Of a stretch of 64,000 nucleotides of DNA, positions 17,233 through 26,467 are shown in pieces. The DNA is from Ochrobactrum sp. RH2CCR150 (GTDB lineage Bacteria > Pseudomonadota > Alphaproteobacteria > Rhizobiales > Rhizobiaceae): NCBI GenBank assembly GCA_014138095.1, contig JACGXE010000014.1, positions 1 to 64,000 on the forward strand, read 5' to 3'. The notes beneath the pieces are model-generated. The model did no database searches. It was given only the letters and a program-made list of their open reading frames with translations, and was not told where the DNA came from. A program made the position numbers and the translations under genes. How positions within the stretch are numbered: the stretch's first letter is position 1; the number at the start of each line of letters is the position of its first letter.

Positions 17233-18825
17233 TCAGCTGCCAGCGAGCATCTTTGCAAGCATGAAGCCTGAGCCCGCGCCCGTACCAGCGCCGGGCCATG
17301 TGGAGGCGCCGCACATATAAAGCGAGCTGACGGGCGTCTTGTAACGCGAGTAGCCCGCGATAGGACGGAACAGGAAGTTTTGATCGAGATGGTGCGAACC
17401 GCTTAGATTGTCACCACCGATAAGATTGGCATTCTCGCGCTCCAGATCTGCGGGAGAAAAGACCGAGCGGGCCCGGATCATATCACGAATTCCTGGCGCA
17501 TAACGCTCGAGGATTCCGATGACCCGATCAGCATAGGAATCTTTCACACTGTTCCAATCCCTATCCGCAATCTCACCGATTGCATCACTTTTGATCTCGG
17601 CTGGGAGGACGCGCACCTGCACCCAAAGGACATGCTTGCCCTCCGGTGCGCGGGATGGATCAATGGCCGTGGGCTGGCCCACAACAAGCGCTGGCTCTCC
17701 CGGCAGCAATCCGTCCATAGCTTCCGCGTAGACGCGCGCCATCATGGCGAGGTCCGGGGCGATATGGACATAAGCAAAACGCTTGAGCTCAGCGCCCGCC
17801 GTCCAATCTGGCAACTCATCCATGGCAAGATGGATCATCATCGTACCGGGTCCGGCACGAAAAGCATCTGTCGCCTTATGAACCTTCGGCGGAATCGCCG
17901 ATTGAGGCAGCATGTCACCGCCGAACAAAATTTTGGGGTTGAGGTTGGCGATCACCGCTCGTTTTGCGTTCAACGCGCGCCCATCGGACAGAACCACCCC
18001 TGTTGCTCTTCCGGCATTGTCGAGATTGATCTTCTCGACACGTTGACCAAGAATGAGTTGTCCGCCGTTCTTCTGCAGAAGACCTACCATTGCGCGAATG
18101 ATTGTATCCGCTCCACCCTTGCCGATGACCATCCCAAATGCCTGGTTTGCCATTGATTCAAGATAGGGAAACAGCGCTCCGCCCGCAACGTCGGGTGCGA
18201 AATCAAGATGCAGCCCCCAGGCGGCCATCATGGCCTTGAGTTTAGGATTCTCGAAATTGGCATCGAGAAAATCACGTGGTGTCGCAAGCAGAAGTTGCCC
18301 AATGCGCCACAGATTATCCATGCCGAGCGCGCGATAAGCCTTCCAGGCCGTCTTTGCTGCTGCCAGCGACGGCATCGGCGAGCCGAGCAAACCGAAAATA
18401 TGCGGCGCATTACGCTCAAAATCTGACAGCATCTCTGCCCACGCCTTGGCGTCGGCGGGCGACAGTTCCGCAATCTTGGCATTCGTTACAGCCACGTCGC
18501 TGGACACGCCCAGATGGGTGCCGTCGCGAAAGACACTGGCAAAGCAATTTTGTGCGGGTACAAATTCAAGACCCTGCGCAGCGAGGTCTGCGGCGTAAGC
18601 TGCGTGAAAAGCTGATCCCGCAAACATAGATAAGTTCATGGCGGCCCAGTCATGACGGAAACCAGGCTCCGTCAGTTCCATGGTCTTCACCGCTCCTCCG
18701 GGTGACGCCTCCGCCTCCACAACAGCAACACGCCAGCCTTTAGCCGCCAGATGCACCGCGGCAGCGAGGCCATTATGCCCTGCGCCTATGACGACGGCAT
18801 CGAACTCCACGTCAGATCCACTCAA
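17233..18825 (-). CDS. FAD/NAD(P)-dependent oxidoreductase, PYROXD2/phytoene-desaturase-like (copy A)
   Basis: Flavoprotein of 530 residues in the amine-oxidase/phytoene desaturase superfamily. The N-terminal Rossmann motif is VIGAGHNGLAAAVHLAAKG (about 11-29) followed by VVEAEASPGGA; the C-terminal FAD contact is YMCGASTWPGAGTGAGSG near the end. The start is a TTG at 18825 with GGGGG about 7 bp upstream; a nearby in-frame GTG is possible. A homologue (copy B) lies divergently at 19187-20776, and a peptide-type ABC transporter follows that. Substrate is unknown: relatives include PYROXD2 and carotenoid desaturases, but no carotenoid genes are here. I infer oxidation of a small compound imported by the neighbouring transporter. 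Confidence 0.82.
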   Translation of the reverse strand: MSGSDVEFDAVVIGAGHNGLAAAVHLAAKGWRVAVVEAEASPGGAVKTMELTEPGFRHDWAAMNLSMFAGSAFHAAYAADLAAQGLEFVPAQNCFASVFRDGTHLGVSSDVAVTNAKIAELSPADAKAWAEMLSDFERNAPHIFGLLGSPMPSLAAAKTAWKAYRALGMDNLWRIGQLLLATPRDFLDANFENPKLKAMMAAWGLHLDFAPDVAGGALFPYLESMANQAFGMVIGKGGADTIIRAMVGLLQKNGGQLILGQRVEKINLDNAGRATGVVLSDGRALNAKRAVIANLNPKILFGGDMLPQSAIPPKVHKATDAFRAGPGTMMIHLAMDELPDWTAGAELKRFAYVHIAPDLAMMARVYAEAMDGLLPGEPALVVGQPTAIDPSRAPEGKHVLWVQVRVLPAEIKSDAIGEIADRDWNSVKDSYADRVIGILERYAPGIRDMIRARSVFSPADLERENANLIGGDNLSGSHHLDQNFLFRPIAGYSRYKTPVSSLYMCGASTWPGAGTGAGSGFMLAKMLAGS

Positions 18826-19186
18826 TTTTACGCCCCCATTATTTTCAAATGCATATAACTGCGTAAGTCGATATCGGCAGAGCCTCTGACGTCTCGGATC
18901 CAGATGCAGCGTTTACCGCGTGTATTGAGGGCCCGGGACGGCAGGATACGTCGAAAAGTTCAACTTAGAGAGCAGGCATTTCGTTGCATTCACATATGAT
19001 ATCTTTTAAGCTTCAAGAAAATTCATATCAAGCTTTTTAAAGAAGCGATTGAGGGGGACGTCCATGCCACAGAATTCATCGTTGGACTTCAGGGAACAGG
19101 CTTGTCGACACTCGCACTGATGACGAAGGAATCGATAAAGTTTGGCGTGCGCTGGACAGCGTCCAATTTCAGGGGAGCGACGACAC
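18826..19186. promoter_or_regulatory. Divergent intergenic region between two FAD oxidoreductase genes
   Basis: About 360 bp with no convincing gene. It must contain the promoters of both divergent oxidoreductase genes. It holds two AAGCTT words facing each other across 17 bp (19008-19036 area), flanked by TTTAA on both sides, and a GCATAT word (18850-18856) that also occurs in the dyad at 20941-20956. A GGGGAG ribosome site for the rightward gene lies about 10 bp before 19187. Confidence 0.4.
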
Positions 19187-20776
19187 ATGGCGACACATGA
19201 CTATATCGTGGTCGGTAGCGGCATTAATGCATTGGTGGCCGCTGCGATGCTCGGCAAAAAGGGTAAAAAGGTACTGCTACTCGAGCGCAACGAGCGGCTG
19301 GGCGGCTGTCTGCGTACTGAAGAGATCACTGCACCGGGCTTCCACCACGACGTCATGGCAACGACTATGGTGCTGTTCTTGACTTCGCCCGCCTATGGCG
19401 CACTCGGCAAGGATCTGGAAGCCCGGGGCCTCGAATTCGCCCATACCGATCTGCCGACAGGCGTTGTGCTGGCCGACGGACGGCATGCGATCCTATCCAA
19501 AGACCGCAAAGCCAATATCGCGGCCTTCGATGCACTGGCCGATGATGACGGCAAGGCCTTTGCCCGCGAGATGGACCGGATGGGAGCCGACGCACCGTTC
19601 ATGTTCTCGCTGCTTGGCGGATCACTCTGGTCTGGCGGCATCCTCAAGACGGTGCTGAAGGAAGCCTGGAAGCGTGGCCCCCGCAATCTCGCCGCGTGGT
19701 TTGGCGAGGCGCTCGTCAATGGCCGCCATCATCTCGAAACCACCTATCGGTCCGATGTGATGCGCGGGCTCTTTGCGCCCTGGGTACTTCATTGCGGTCT
19801 CAATCCGGAAAGCACCTATTCTGCTGCGATGCTCCGGGTTATCGGCTTTGCCATCGAACTTGCTGGCTGCCCGATTGTCAAAGGCGGCGCCGACAATCTC
19901 GTCAAAGCGTTCGCGCAACTCATTACAGATCACGGCGGGACCATCCGCACCGGCGCGGATGTGGACGCAATAATAGAGGGTCACAACGGTCAAGCCACGG
20001 GTGTTCGGCTTGCCAGCGGCGAGGTTCTTCAGGCGAGCAAGGGCGTCATTGCCTCGGTCACACCCAACCAGCTCTACGGTCGCCTGCTGAAGAGTTCCAG
20101 CAAGCCATTGCCCTCAGCCGTTGCGGAAGGACTGCAAGCCTATCGCTATGGCAAAGGCAACATGCAGATTCACTATGCGCTGAAGTCTCCCCCACGCTGG
20201 AAGGGCGGCGAAGACCTGTCGAAAGTGGCGCTCTTGCACCTTACACCCGGTCTCAATGGCGTATCCCGCGCAGCCAATGAGTGTGACCGTGGCATGTTGC
20301 CAGCGGTACCAACCATCTGCGTCGGCCAGCCGACCGCGCTTGACCCGTCGCGCGCGCCGGAAGGTCAGGCAATCCTCTGGCTGCAATTGCCGGAAGCCCC
20401 GCGACACATCGAAGGCGATGCTGCGGGAGAACTCGCCACGCCTGCCAATGGGTGCTGGACCGACGAATTGCGCGAACAATATGCCGACCGCGTTGAGCGT
20501 ATCCTCGCCCAACACATCGAGAGTTTTTCCGAGACCATTATCGCCCGTAAGTCTTATTCGCCAGCCGACCTTGAAGCGATGAATATGAACCTCGTTGGTG
20601 GCGACCCCTATGGCGGGTTTTGCGGCGTCGATCAATTTTTCATCTGGCGTCCATTCAAGTCGTCGGTCAACTACCGCACCCACGTGCCCGGCCTTTATCA
20701 TATCGGTGCATCGACCCATCCGGGGCCGGGATTGGGTGGCGGCTCCGGCATGCTGCTCGCGTCCTCGCTGAAATAG
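19187..20776 (+). CDS. FAD/NAD(P)-dependent oxidoreductase, PYROXD2/phytoene-desaturase-like (copy B)
   Basis: Second member of the same flavoprotein family, 529 residues. It opens MATHDYIVVGSGINALVAAA, with the GxGxxA/G dinucleotide loop and then LLERNERLGG; near the C-terminus it has YHIGASTHPGPGLGGGSG, the FAD-binding counterpart of copy A. The ATG at 19187 is preceded by GGGGAG; the ORF extends 15 codons further upstream but without a good start. The two copies share several motifs (for example VGQPTA-DPSRAPEG and SFSP/SYSPADLE) yet differ widely elsewhere, so they are ancient paralogues. It is followed, after 329 bp, by a dipeptide-type ABC operon. Substrate unknown. Confidence 0.82.
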   Translation: MATHDYIVVGSGINALVAAAMLGKKGKKVLLLERNERLGGCLRTEEITAPGFHHDVMATTMVLFLTSPAYGALGKDLEARGLEFAHTDLPTGVVLADGRHAILSKDRKANIAAFDALADDDGKAFAREMDRMGADAPFMFSLLGGSLWSGGILKTVLKEAWKRGPRNLAAWFGEALVNGRHHLETTYRSDVMRGLFAPWVLHCGLNPESTYSAAMLRVIGFAIELAGCPIVKGGADNLVKAFAQLITDHGGTIRTGADVDAIIEGHNGQATGVRLASGEVLQASKGVIASVTPNQLYGRLLKSSSKPLPSAVAEGLQAYRYGKGNMQIHYALKSPPRWKGGEDLSKVALLHLTPGLNGVSRAANECDRGMLPAVPTICVGQPTALDPSRAPEGQAILWLQLPEAPRHIEGDAAGELATPANGCWTDELREQYADRVERILAQHIESFSETIIARKSYSPADLEAMNMNLVGGDPYGGFCGVDQFFIWRPFKSSVNYRTHVPGLYHIGASTHPGPGLGGGSGMLLASSLK

Positions 20777-21105
20777 GAAATAATGTGGCTGATGGCGAGT
20801 TGGCGTGTGGGGCACATACGCCCGCCCCATCGAACGCATGCAGAATCATATTTCTTTGTCTGCATATTCGTGAAACTGCGAGTATCGGCACTTGGAGCCA
20901 ACACTCTCAATGATCTAGGAGCGAAGCAGGCAGAGAAACAATATGCATAAGCATATAGTTTGCCTTAAAATTGCTGTCAGAATGTACAATTCGCTTGCCA
21001 GCCCATCGGCGCTATTTTAAGATTAAAGTATTCCGAACAATAAATACCTTGGCGAGTGGGGGAACACTCAAAAAAGCCGGGGATCAGGGGAACGCGGAGC
21101 AAATC
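20777..21105. promoter_or_regulatory. Intergenic region upstream of ABC operon, with perfect dyad
   Basis: No gene seen. Just after the oxidoreductase stop there is a hairpin TGGGGC-(10 nt)-GCCCCA near 20810-20831, possibly a transcription stop although no T-run follows. Further on is a perfect inverted repeat ATATGC-ATAA-GCATAT at 20941-20956, a good size for a repressor operator in front of the ABC transporter operon. The ribosome site for the binding protein is GGAG at 21096-21099. Confidence 0.45.
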
Positions 21106-22641
21106 ATGACTGAATTCACCCGTCGTCAGACGCTGGGTATGGGCGCTGCTGCCTTTTTTTCAAGCATACTGGCCGGACGTGTGCCAGTGCAGGCAGCGGA
21201 AGCCGACACGCTTACCATCGCTTTCAACGTCAATCTCCCGTCCTTCGACCCGACCGTCGGTCCGTCGGCGGTCAATCCGACCATCCAGGCAATTTACCGC
21301 TCGATCTTCGACCAGTATATCGGCCAGGATCCCGACCTCAAATTTGTCCCGGGCCTACTGACCGCATGGGGCTGGAATGACGACAAGACCAAGGTCTGGA
21401 TGGATGTCCGCGAAGGCGTGACCTGGCATGACGGTTCGCCGTTCACCCCGGAAGATGTGGTCTGGGCGCTGGAGCGCGCCGCCAACGACAAGACCGGCAA
21501 CCCGATTCAGTTCGTCTGGTCGACCGCTGGTAACTACAAGATCGAAGGCAACAAAATCACCGGCGACGTGCTGCGCTTCGAACCCACCTATTTCATGTGG
21601 ATGGCTTTCCTCACGGGTTACATCCTGCCCAAAGCCTATTACGAAAAGGTCGGTGCGGAAGGTTTTGAAAAGAAGCCAATTGGTACCGGCCCTTACATGG
21701 TTGACGCCTACGAAGGCAACGCCTTCCTCCGCCTCAAGGCCAATCCCAACTATTGGGGTGGCAAGCCGGCTTTCGAAACAGTCATCTTCAAGTTTGTGCC
21801 CGATGGCACAAGCCGGGTTGCCGAAATCGAATCCGGCTCATCCGATGTCACTCTGGAAATCCCCTATGAGGAGTTCGACCGTCTGAAGGAAAAGGCAGGT
21901 CTGGCAGGCGTTGCGACCCCGATCTCCGATATTGGCATGATCTTCATCAACAATATCGAGGTAATGAACGACAAGAATGTGCGCCTGGCTGCCTGTCACG
22001 CTATCGACAAGCAAGCCATCGTCACGCGCCTGCTGCGTGGATATGGCGTACCGATCGATACGCTCGAAGCGCCGGAATATTCGGCTTACGATCCGTCTAT
22101 CAAGGTTCCATACGATCCCGTGCTCGCCAAGAAGCTGCTGGCCGATTCCGGCTATTCCACCGAAAAGCCAGTCAAGTTCAAGATCCAGACCACACGCGGA
22201 TTGAAGCCAAAAGACTACGAAATGGTTCAGGCCATCGTGGGCATGTGGCGCAAGGTCGGTATTGAAGCCGAAATCGAGGTCTACGAGATCGCCAAGCATT
22301 ATGAGTTGCGCGCTGCCGACCAACTCGCGCCAGCTGCCTTCTATAACTGGGGTAATGCGATTGGTGATCCGACCACCTCAACAGGATTTGCCATGTTTGG
22401 CCCATCGCCGCATTCGGTGTGGAACACCGATGACCTCGATAACATGATCGCGCCGCTATGGGGCGAGAAAGACGAGGCCAAACGCATCGCCGGATGGAAA
22501 GCTGTCTGCAAGTATATTGCGGAGCAGGGTTACGTGCTGCCATTGCTGCAATACGCACAGCCGATCATCTACAAGTCGACGCTGAAGGCTATTCCGAATG
22601 TTTCGGGTGCGCTGCAACCGACCCTCATATCGAAGGCTTGA
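21106..22641 (+). CDS. ABC transporter substrate-binding protein, family 5 (peptide/nickel type)
   Basis: Periplasmic solute-binding protein of about 511 residues. The ATG at 21106 has GGAG six bases upstream; a longer frame begins at 20971 but its first 45 residues look non-coding. The signal peptide is Tat-like (RRQTLGMGAAAFFSS, cleavage near VQAAE). The family 5 signature is present: VWMDVREGVTWHDGSPFTPEDVVWAL (core WHDGSPFTPEDV, about residues 104-115), and the mature protein begins DTLTIAFNVNLPSFDP. First gene of a complete five-gene ABC operon. Substrate unknown; family 5 proteins bind peptides, opines, glutathione, nickel chelates or other amides. Neighbouring flavoproteins suggest an oxidisable amine or similar compound. 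Confidence 0.9.
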   Translation: MTEFTRRQTLGMGAAAFFSSILAGRVPVQAAEADTLTIAFNVNLPSFDPTVGPSAVNPTIQAIYRSIFDQYIGQDPDLKFVPGLLTAWGWNDDKTKVWMDVREGVTWHDGSPFTPEDVVWALERAANDKTGNPIQFVWSTAGNYKIEGNKITGDVLRFEPTYFMWMAFLTGYILPKAYYEKVGAEGFEKKPIGTGPYMVDAYEGNAFLRLKANPNYWGGKPAFETVIFKFVPDGTSRVAEIESGSSDVTLEIPYEEFDRLKEKAGLAGVATPISDIGMIFINNIEVMNDKNVRLAACHAIDKQAIVTRLLRGYGVPIDTLEAPEYSAYDPSIKVPYDPVLAKKLLADSGYSTEKPVKFKIQTTRGLKPKDYEMVQAIVGMWRKVGIEAEIEVYEIAKHYELRAADQLAPAAFYNWGNAIGDPTTSTGFAMFGPSPHSVWNTDDLDNMIAPLWGEKDEAKRIAGWKAVCKYIAEQGYVLPLLQYAQPIIYKSTLKAIPNVSGALQPTLISKA

Positions 22642-22690
22642 TTGCACATTGGCCGGGCACCAGGTCCGCCAGCTTCCCACTGCTTGATTT

Positions 22691-22715
22691 GTGTCCGGCA
22701 TCTTCAGCCGGGCAC
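22691..22715 (+). promoter_or_regulatory. Intercistronic hairpin after the binding-protein gene
   Basis: A nine-pair stem GTGTCCGGC (22691-22699) / GCCGGGCAC (22707-22715) with one U-G pair and a 7-nt loop lies in the 117-bp gap between the binding-protein gene and the first permease gene. Such hairpins commonly protect the upstream mRNA and raise binding-protein yield over the membrane subunits. That role is inference from position. Confidence 0.5.
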
Positions 22716-22758
22716 ACTCGCATAGCATCTTCGTCTGCCTGCGTGAGGCTTCATACCC

Positions 22759-23772
22759 ATGCAAATGCTTGGTCTTTCAATCCTGAACCGTCTGGTTCTC
22801 GCGGCAGTGACCCTCTTCGGGGTCGCAGTTGTGGTTTTTGTTCTGCTGCGCATCGTTCCCGGCGACCCTATCGCCATGATGATTTCTCCGGGTGCTACCC
22901 CCGAACAGATCGCACAGCTTCGCGCAAACTATGGGCTGGATGGCAGCATCTTCAGCCAGTTTAGTATCTGGCTAAAATCATTGCTTTCAGGTGATTTCGG
23001 CACATCTATTTCGCTGCGCCGCAATGTTCTGGAGCTGCTGGCCGAACGTCTGCCGGCAACCCTCGAGCTGGCATTCGTCGCGCTACTGTTCGCAATATTG
23101 CTCGGCACCACCGTCGCCGTTGTCGGCACCCTTGTGCGCCGCACGCCAGCCGAACCTGTCATCGATACGGTCAACGGTGTAGTGCTGGCCGTGCCCGACT
23201 TCGTCTGGGCACTGGCGCTTGTGTTGTTGCTCGGTGTGTTCTTCCCTGTATTGCCTTTGTCCGGGCGCATCGATCCAAGCGTGCAGAGTGATTTCACAAC
23301 CTCCTTCTATCTGTTTGAGAGCTTGCTGCGGCTACGCTTTACTCAGTTCGCCGACATCGCCGCCCATATGACCATGCCGGTTCTGGCGCTCGGGTTGCCA
23401 CTCGCGGCGATTATCGCTCGTGTGCTGAAGGAAGCGCTGCTCGAAGCCATGGTGCAGGACTATATCCTGCTCGCAAAGCTAAAAGGCATGTCCTCGCTGC
23501 GACTGGTGCTGCAGGAAGCGCTGCGCAATGCCGTTGGCCCGACCATCGCGCTGACCGGAGTGCAGTTCACCTTTCTGATCGGCGGCACCGTCATCGTTGA
23601 GCGTATCTTCGCCTATCCCGGCATCGGCAATATGGCCATCGATGCCGTCATCAACCGCGACCTGCCGCTCATTCAGGGGCTTGTGCTCGTCTTCGGCGCG
23701 CTGTTCATCATTATCAATGTCCTGGTCGACGCACTCGTCGCCGCATTCAATCCGAGGCTGCGCCATGGCTAA
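22759..23772 (+). CDS. ABC transporter permease, DppB/OppB type
   Basis: Inner-membrane subunit of the peptide-type importer, 337 residues with about six membrane helices. It begins with the conserved helix LNRLVLAAVTLFGVAVVVFVLLRIVPGDP (core VFVLLRIVPGDP), a hallmark of DppB/OppB proteins, and has the EAA-type loop KEALLEAMVQDYILLAKLKGM followed by the HALRNAV-like segment EALRNAVGPTIAL. The gene overlaps the next permease gene by 8 bp (ATGGCTAA). Pairs with the DppC-like subunit at 23765. Confidence 0.92.
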   Translation: MQMLGLSILNRLVLAAVTLFGVAVVVFVLLRIVPGDPIAMMISPGATPEQIAQLRANYGLDGSIFSQFSIWLKSLLSGDFGTSISLRRNVLELLAERLPATLELAFVALLFAILLGTTVAVVGTLVRRTPAEPVIDTVNGVVLAVPDFVWALALVLLLGVFFPVLPLSGRIDPSVQSDFTTSFYLFESLLRLRFTQFADIAAHMTMPVLALGLPLAAIIARVLKEALLEAMVQDYILLAKLKGMSSLRLVLQEALRNAVGPTIALTGVQFTFLIGGTVIVERIFAYPGIGNMAIDAVINRDLPLIQGLVLVFGALFIIINVLVDALVAAFNPRLRHG

Positions 23773-24613
23773 GTCACTGCGCGCAGCGCTTTCCGAACCC
23801 AAAGTGATCCTCGGCGGGGGCTTTATTCTCTTTTTGATACTGGTCGCCATCTTTGCGCCTTGGCTCGCGCCAAAAGACCCGCTCGAACAGGACCTGATGC
23901 TCGGTACACTGCCTCCCGTAGGTTATACTGGCACCGAACCCGGCTACTGGTTCGGCACCGACGATCTCGGTCGCGACGTGCTTTCGCGCCTGATCTACGG
24001 GACGCGCATCGCCCTGCTTGTCGCCTTCATCGCCGCAGGTCTTGCGGCATTCGTAGGCACAGCTCTTGGACTGCTTGCAGGCTGGTATCGCGGCTGGGTG
24101 GACGCCATTATCTCGCGCCTTGTCGACATCTGGATGGCCTTCCCGCCGGTGCTGCTATCGATCCTGCTGGTCGCAGTCTTTGGCGCGGGCGTGCCTTCCG
24201 TTATTGCAGCCATCGTTATCATCGACTGGACACGGTTTTGTCGCGTCGTCCGTTCAGAAACCATGGCGCAGGCGCAAATGGACTACGTGACGGCAGCGAA
24301 GGTTCTCGGCTTCTCTCGCTTCAAGATTCTGATTGGCCAGATTCTGCCGAATGTAGGCCCGGTTCTGATCGCGCTCGTCAGTCTGGAAATGGGTATTGCC
24401 GTGATCGTCGAAGCCATTCTTTCCTTCGTCGGTCTTTCGGTCTCCTCAGACACACCGACTTGGGGCGGTATGATCGCGCAGGGCCGACAGATCATCTATC
24501 AGGGATGGTGGGTGCTGGTGACGCCTCTCATAATGCTGTTCCTGACCGTTCTTGCCTTTAATCAACTTGGCGACGGCCTGCGCCGCGCCCTTGACCCGAT
24601 GATGCGCCGATGA
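23765..24613 (+). CDS. ABC transporter permease, DppC/OppC type
   Basis: Second inner-membrane subunit, 282 residues from the ATG at 23765 that overlaps the dppB-like stop; a much longer upstream frame from 23597 is only a shadow of dppB. It shows the DppC features: N-terminal helix FILFLILVAIFAPWLAP with KDPLEQ, WFGTDDLGRDVLSRLIYGTR, and the EAA loop RSETMAQAQMDYVTAAKVLG followed by GFSRFKILIGQILPN. The stop overlaps the ATPase start (ATGA at 24610-24613). Confidence 0.92.
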   Translation: MAKSLRAALSEPKVILGGGFILFLILVAIFAPWLAPKDPLEQDLMLGTLPPVGYTGTEPGYWFGTDDLGRDVLSRLIYGTRIALLVAFIAAGLAAFVGTALGLLAGWYRGWVDAIISRLVDIWMAFPPVLLSILLVAVFGAGVPSVIAAIVIIDWTRFCRVVRSETMAQAQMDYVTAAKVLGFSRFKILIGQILPNVGPVLIALVSLEMGIAVIVEAILSFVGLSVSSDTPTWGGMIAQGRQIIYQGWWVLVTPLIMLFLTVLAFNQLGDGLRRALDPMMRR

Positions 24614-25470
24614 CAGCACCTCTTCTCTCCATCAATAATCTGTCAGCGGTCTCGGATCGGGACGGTGGCGCACTCGTGCTTCGCGACGTCGCCTTAACGC
24701 TAGAGCGTGGCGAAGTGCGCGGCCTTGTCGGTGAGAGCGGTGCTGGTAAATCAACCATCGCCAAAGCACTCCTTGGCATCCTGCCGCGCACTGTCCGCGT
24801 CACCGGCGGTTCCATCAATTTTGAAGGCCACGACCTGCTGACCATGCCTGCACCGCAATTGCGCCAGATCATGGGTAGCGAGATCTCGTTGATCCCGCAG
24901 GATCCCCAGACGGCACTCAATCCGGGCCGTCGCATCGAAGCACAACTGACTGATGGCCTGCGCCTCAAGCGTGGCCTGTCGAGCAAGGCCGCGCGTGAAC
25001 GCGCACTGACCTTGATGGAGGAAGTGCATATCCGCGATCCCGAACGCGTTTTGCGTGCGTATCCGCATGAATTATCAGGCGGCATGCGCCAGCGTGTACT
25101 GATTGCCTCGGCCTTTGCGCTCGAACCCAAGCTCGTGATTGCCGACGAGCCGACGACCGCGCTAGACGTTACCGTGCAAAAACAAATCTTGCGCCTTATT
25201 CGCAGCATGCAGCGTGCTCATGGCACGGGTGTAATATTCGTGACGCATGATCTCGGCGTCGTCGCCCAAATTTGCGACAGCGTAACGCTGCTCTACTCCG
25301 GTAAGGTAATCGAGCAAGGCAGCACTGCCGAAGTCCTGCAACGACCCAAACACATTTACACGAAAGCCCTGATGGCAGCTGGCCCTCGCTACGACAGGCC
25401 CGACGCCGGTCTGGAACCGGTGCCGCAATTGGTGTTCGAGCAACTGCGCACCGAGATCGGAACAACTTGA
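24610..25470 (+). CDS. ABC transporter ATPase, DppD/OppD type
   Basis: Cytoplasmic ATPase subunit, 286 residues. Walker A GESGAGKST (about 40-48), Q-loop SLIPQDPQTALNP, signature LSGGMRQRV (about 157-165), Walker B KLVIADEPTTALDVT, and the H-loop in VIFVTHDLGV. The C-terminus is shorter than usual for OppD and lacks the long Cys-bearing oligopeptide-transporter tail found in many relatives; only a short piece remains (YTKALMAAGPRYD...). Start overlaps the upstream permease stop by four bases; translationally coupled with both neighbours. Confidence 0.92.
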   Translation: MTAPLLSINNLSAVSDRDGGALVLRDVALTLERGEVRGLVGESGAGKSTIAKALLGILPRTVRVTGGSINFEGHDLLTMPAPQLRQIMGSEISLIPQDPQTALNPGRRIEAQLTDGLRLKRGLSSKAARERALTLMEEVHIRDPERVLRAYPHELSGGMRQRVLIASAFALEPKLVIADEPTTALDVTVQKQILRLIRSMQRAHGTGVIFVTHDLGVVAQICDSVTLLYSGKVIEQGSTAEVLQRPKHIYTKALMAAGPRYDRPDAGLEPVPQLVFEQLRTEIGTT

Positions 25471-26303
25471 TGAGTAACATGCTTCTCACGGCTCGCGGCA
25501 TTCAGGTCGCCTACGGTGCGGGCGGACTTTTCACCAAGTCTGCTGGCCACAAGGTGCTGCATGGTGTCGACATCGACATCGAACGCGGCGAGACAATCGG
25601 CATCGTCGGCGAATCCGGCTCGGGAAAGACCACGCTTGGCCGGGCGCTGCTGCGCCTCGTCGATACCTCTGCTGGCGAAATCCGGTTCGACGGACAAGAT
25701 ATCACTCGTCTACCCGATGACAGGATGCGACCGCTGCGCCGGCGCATGCAAATGATCTTCCAGGATCCGATGGCGTCGCTCAATCCGCGCCATTCCATTC
25801 GTCGTATTCTGATCGAGCCAATGCTACTGCACGGTTTGGCTCCCAACGCGACTGAGGCCGAGGCGAAGGTTCTCAAGATTCTCGACCGCTTTACCCTGCC
25901 CAAGGCTGTACTCGGTCGAAACGCCCACGAACTGTCTGGCGGTCAACGTCAGCGGGTGGGTATCGCCCGCGCCGCTCTTCTCGAACCAGACTTCGTTTTA
26001 GCCGACGAGATTGTCTCAGGTCTCGACGTCTCGACACAAGCGCAGGTTCTCAACCTGCTGAAGGACCTGTCGCGCGATATGGGTCTGTCCATGGCGTTCA
26101 TCAGTCATGATCTCAGTGTCATCCGGGCGATCTGCGACCGCGTCTATGTGCTTCGGTTCGGAAAGGTAGTCGAAGCGGGGGCTTGCGAGGAGGTCTTCGC
26201 CAATCCGAAGTCAGCCTATACGCGCGCTCTGCTCGACGCGATTCCGCTACCGGAAATAGACCCGGAATGGCTCGGGCGGGAACCACTATCCGCGACCCAA
26301 TAA
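25470..26303 (+). CDS. ABC transporter ATPase, DppF/OppF type
   Basis: Second ATPase subunit, 277 residues from the ATG at 25470, which overlaps the preceding TGA (TGATG); a TTG three bases upstream is also in frame. Walker A GESGSGKTT, Q-loop MIFQDPMASLNPRHS, signature LSGGQRQRVGIARA, Walker B DFVLADEIVSGLDVS, and H-loop FISHDLSV. The Walker B glutamate-bearing stretch reads DEIVSGLD where most paralogues have DEPVSALD; this I-for-P change is a minor oddity seen in the family. It closes the five-gene transporter operon. Confidence 0.92.
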   Translation: MSNMLLTARGIQVAYGAGGLFTKSAGHKVLHGVDIDIERGETIGIVGESGSGKTTLGRALLRLVDTSAGEIRFDGQDITRLPDDRMRPLRRRMQMIFQDPMASLNPRHSIRRILIEPMLLHGLAPNATEAEAKVLKILDRFTLPKAVLGRNAHELSGGQRQRVGIARAALLEPDFVLADEIVSGLDVSTQAQVLNLLKDLSRDMGLSMAFISHDLSVIRAICDRVYVLRFGKVVEAGACEEVFANPKSAYTRALLDAIPLPEIDPEWLGREPLSATQ

Positions 26304-26467
26304 CACTTCAACACGATTGTCATCTTGCTTAATGACGGTTCAGGAAACGAGCGGCAATAAGCGGCCAATAGTGGCGGGTGATTGACTGCTCCAATCGCCA
26401 ATCAGAAACGCGTGGGCGCTTCAGTTCGCAATGCTGCGCCGCATTAATATTTGTGGAGAGTTCGGCT

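Noticed and set aside
20114-20839. A 241-codon minus-strand frame over the FAD oxidoreductase copy B
   Set aside because: Antisense shadow of a well-supported flavoprotein gene.
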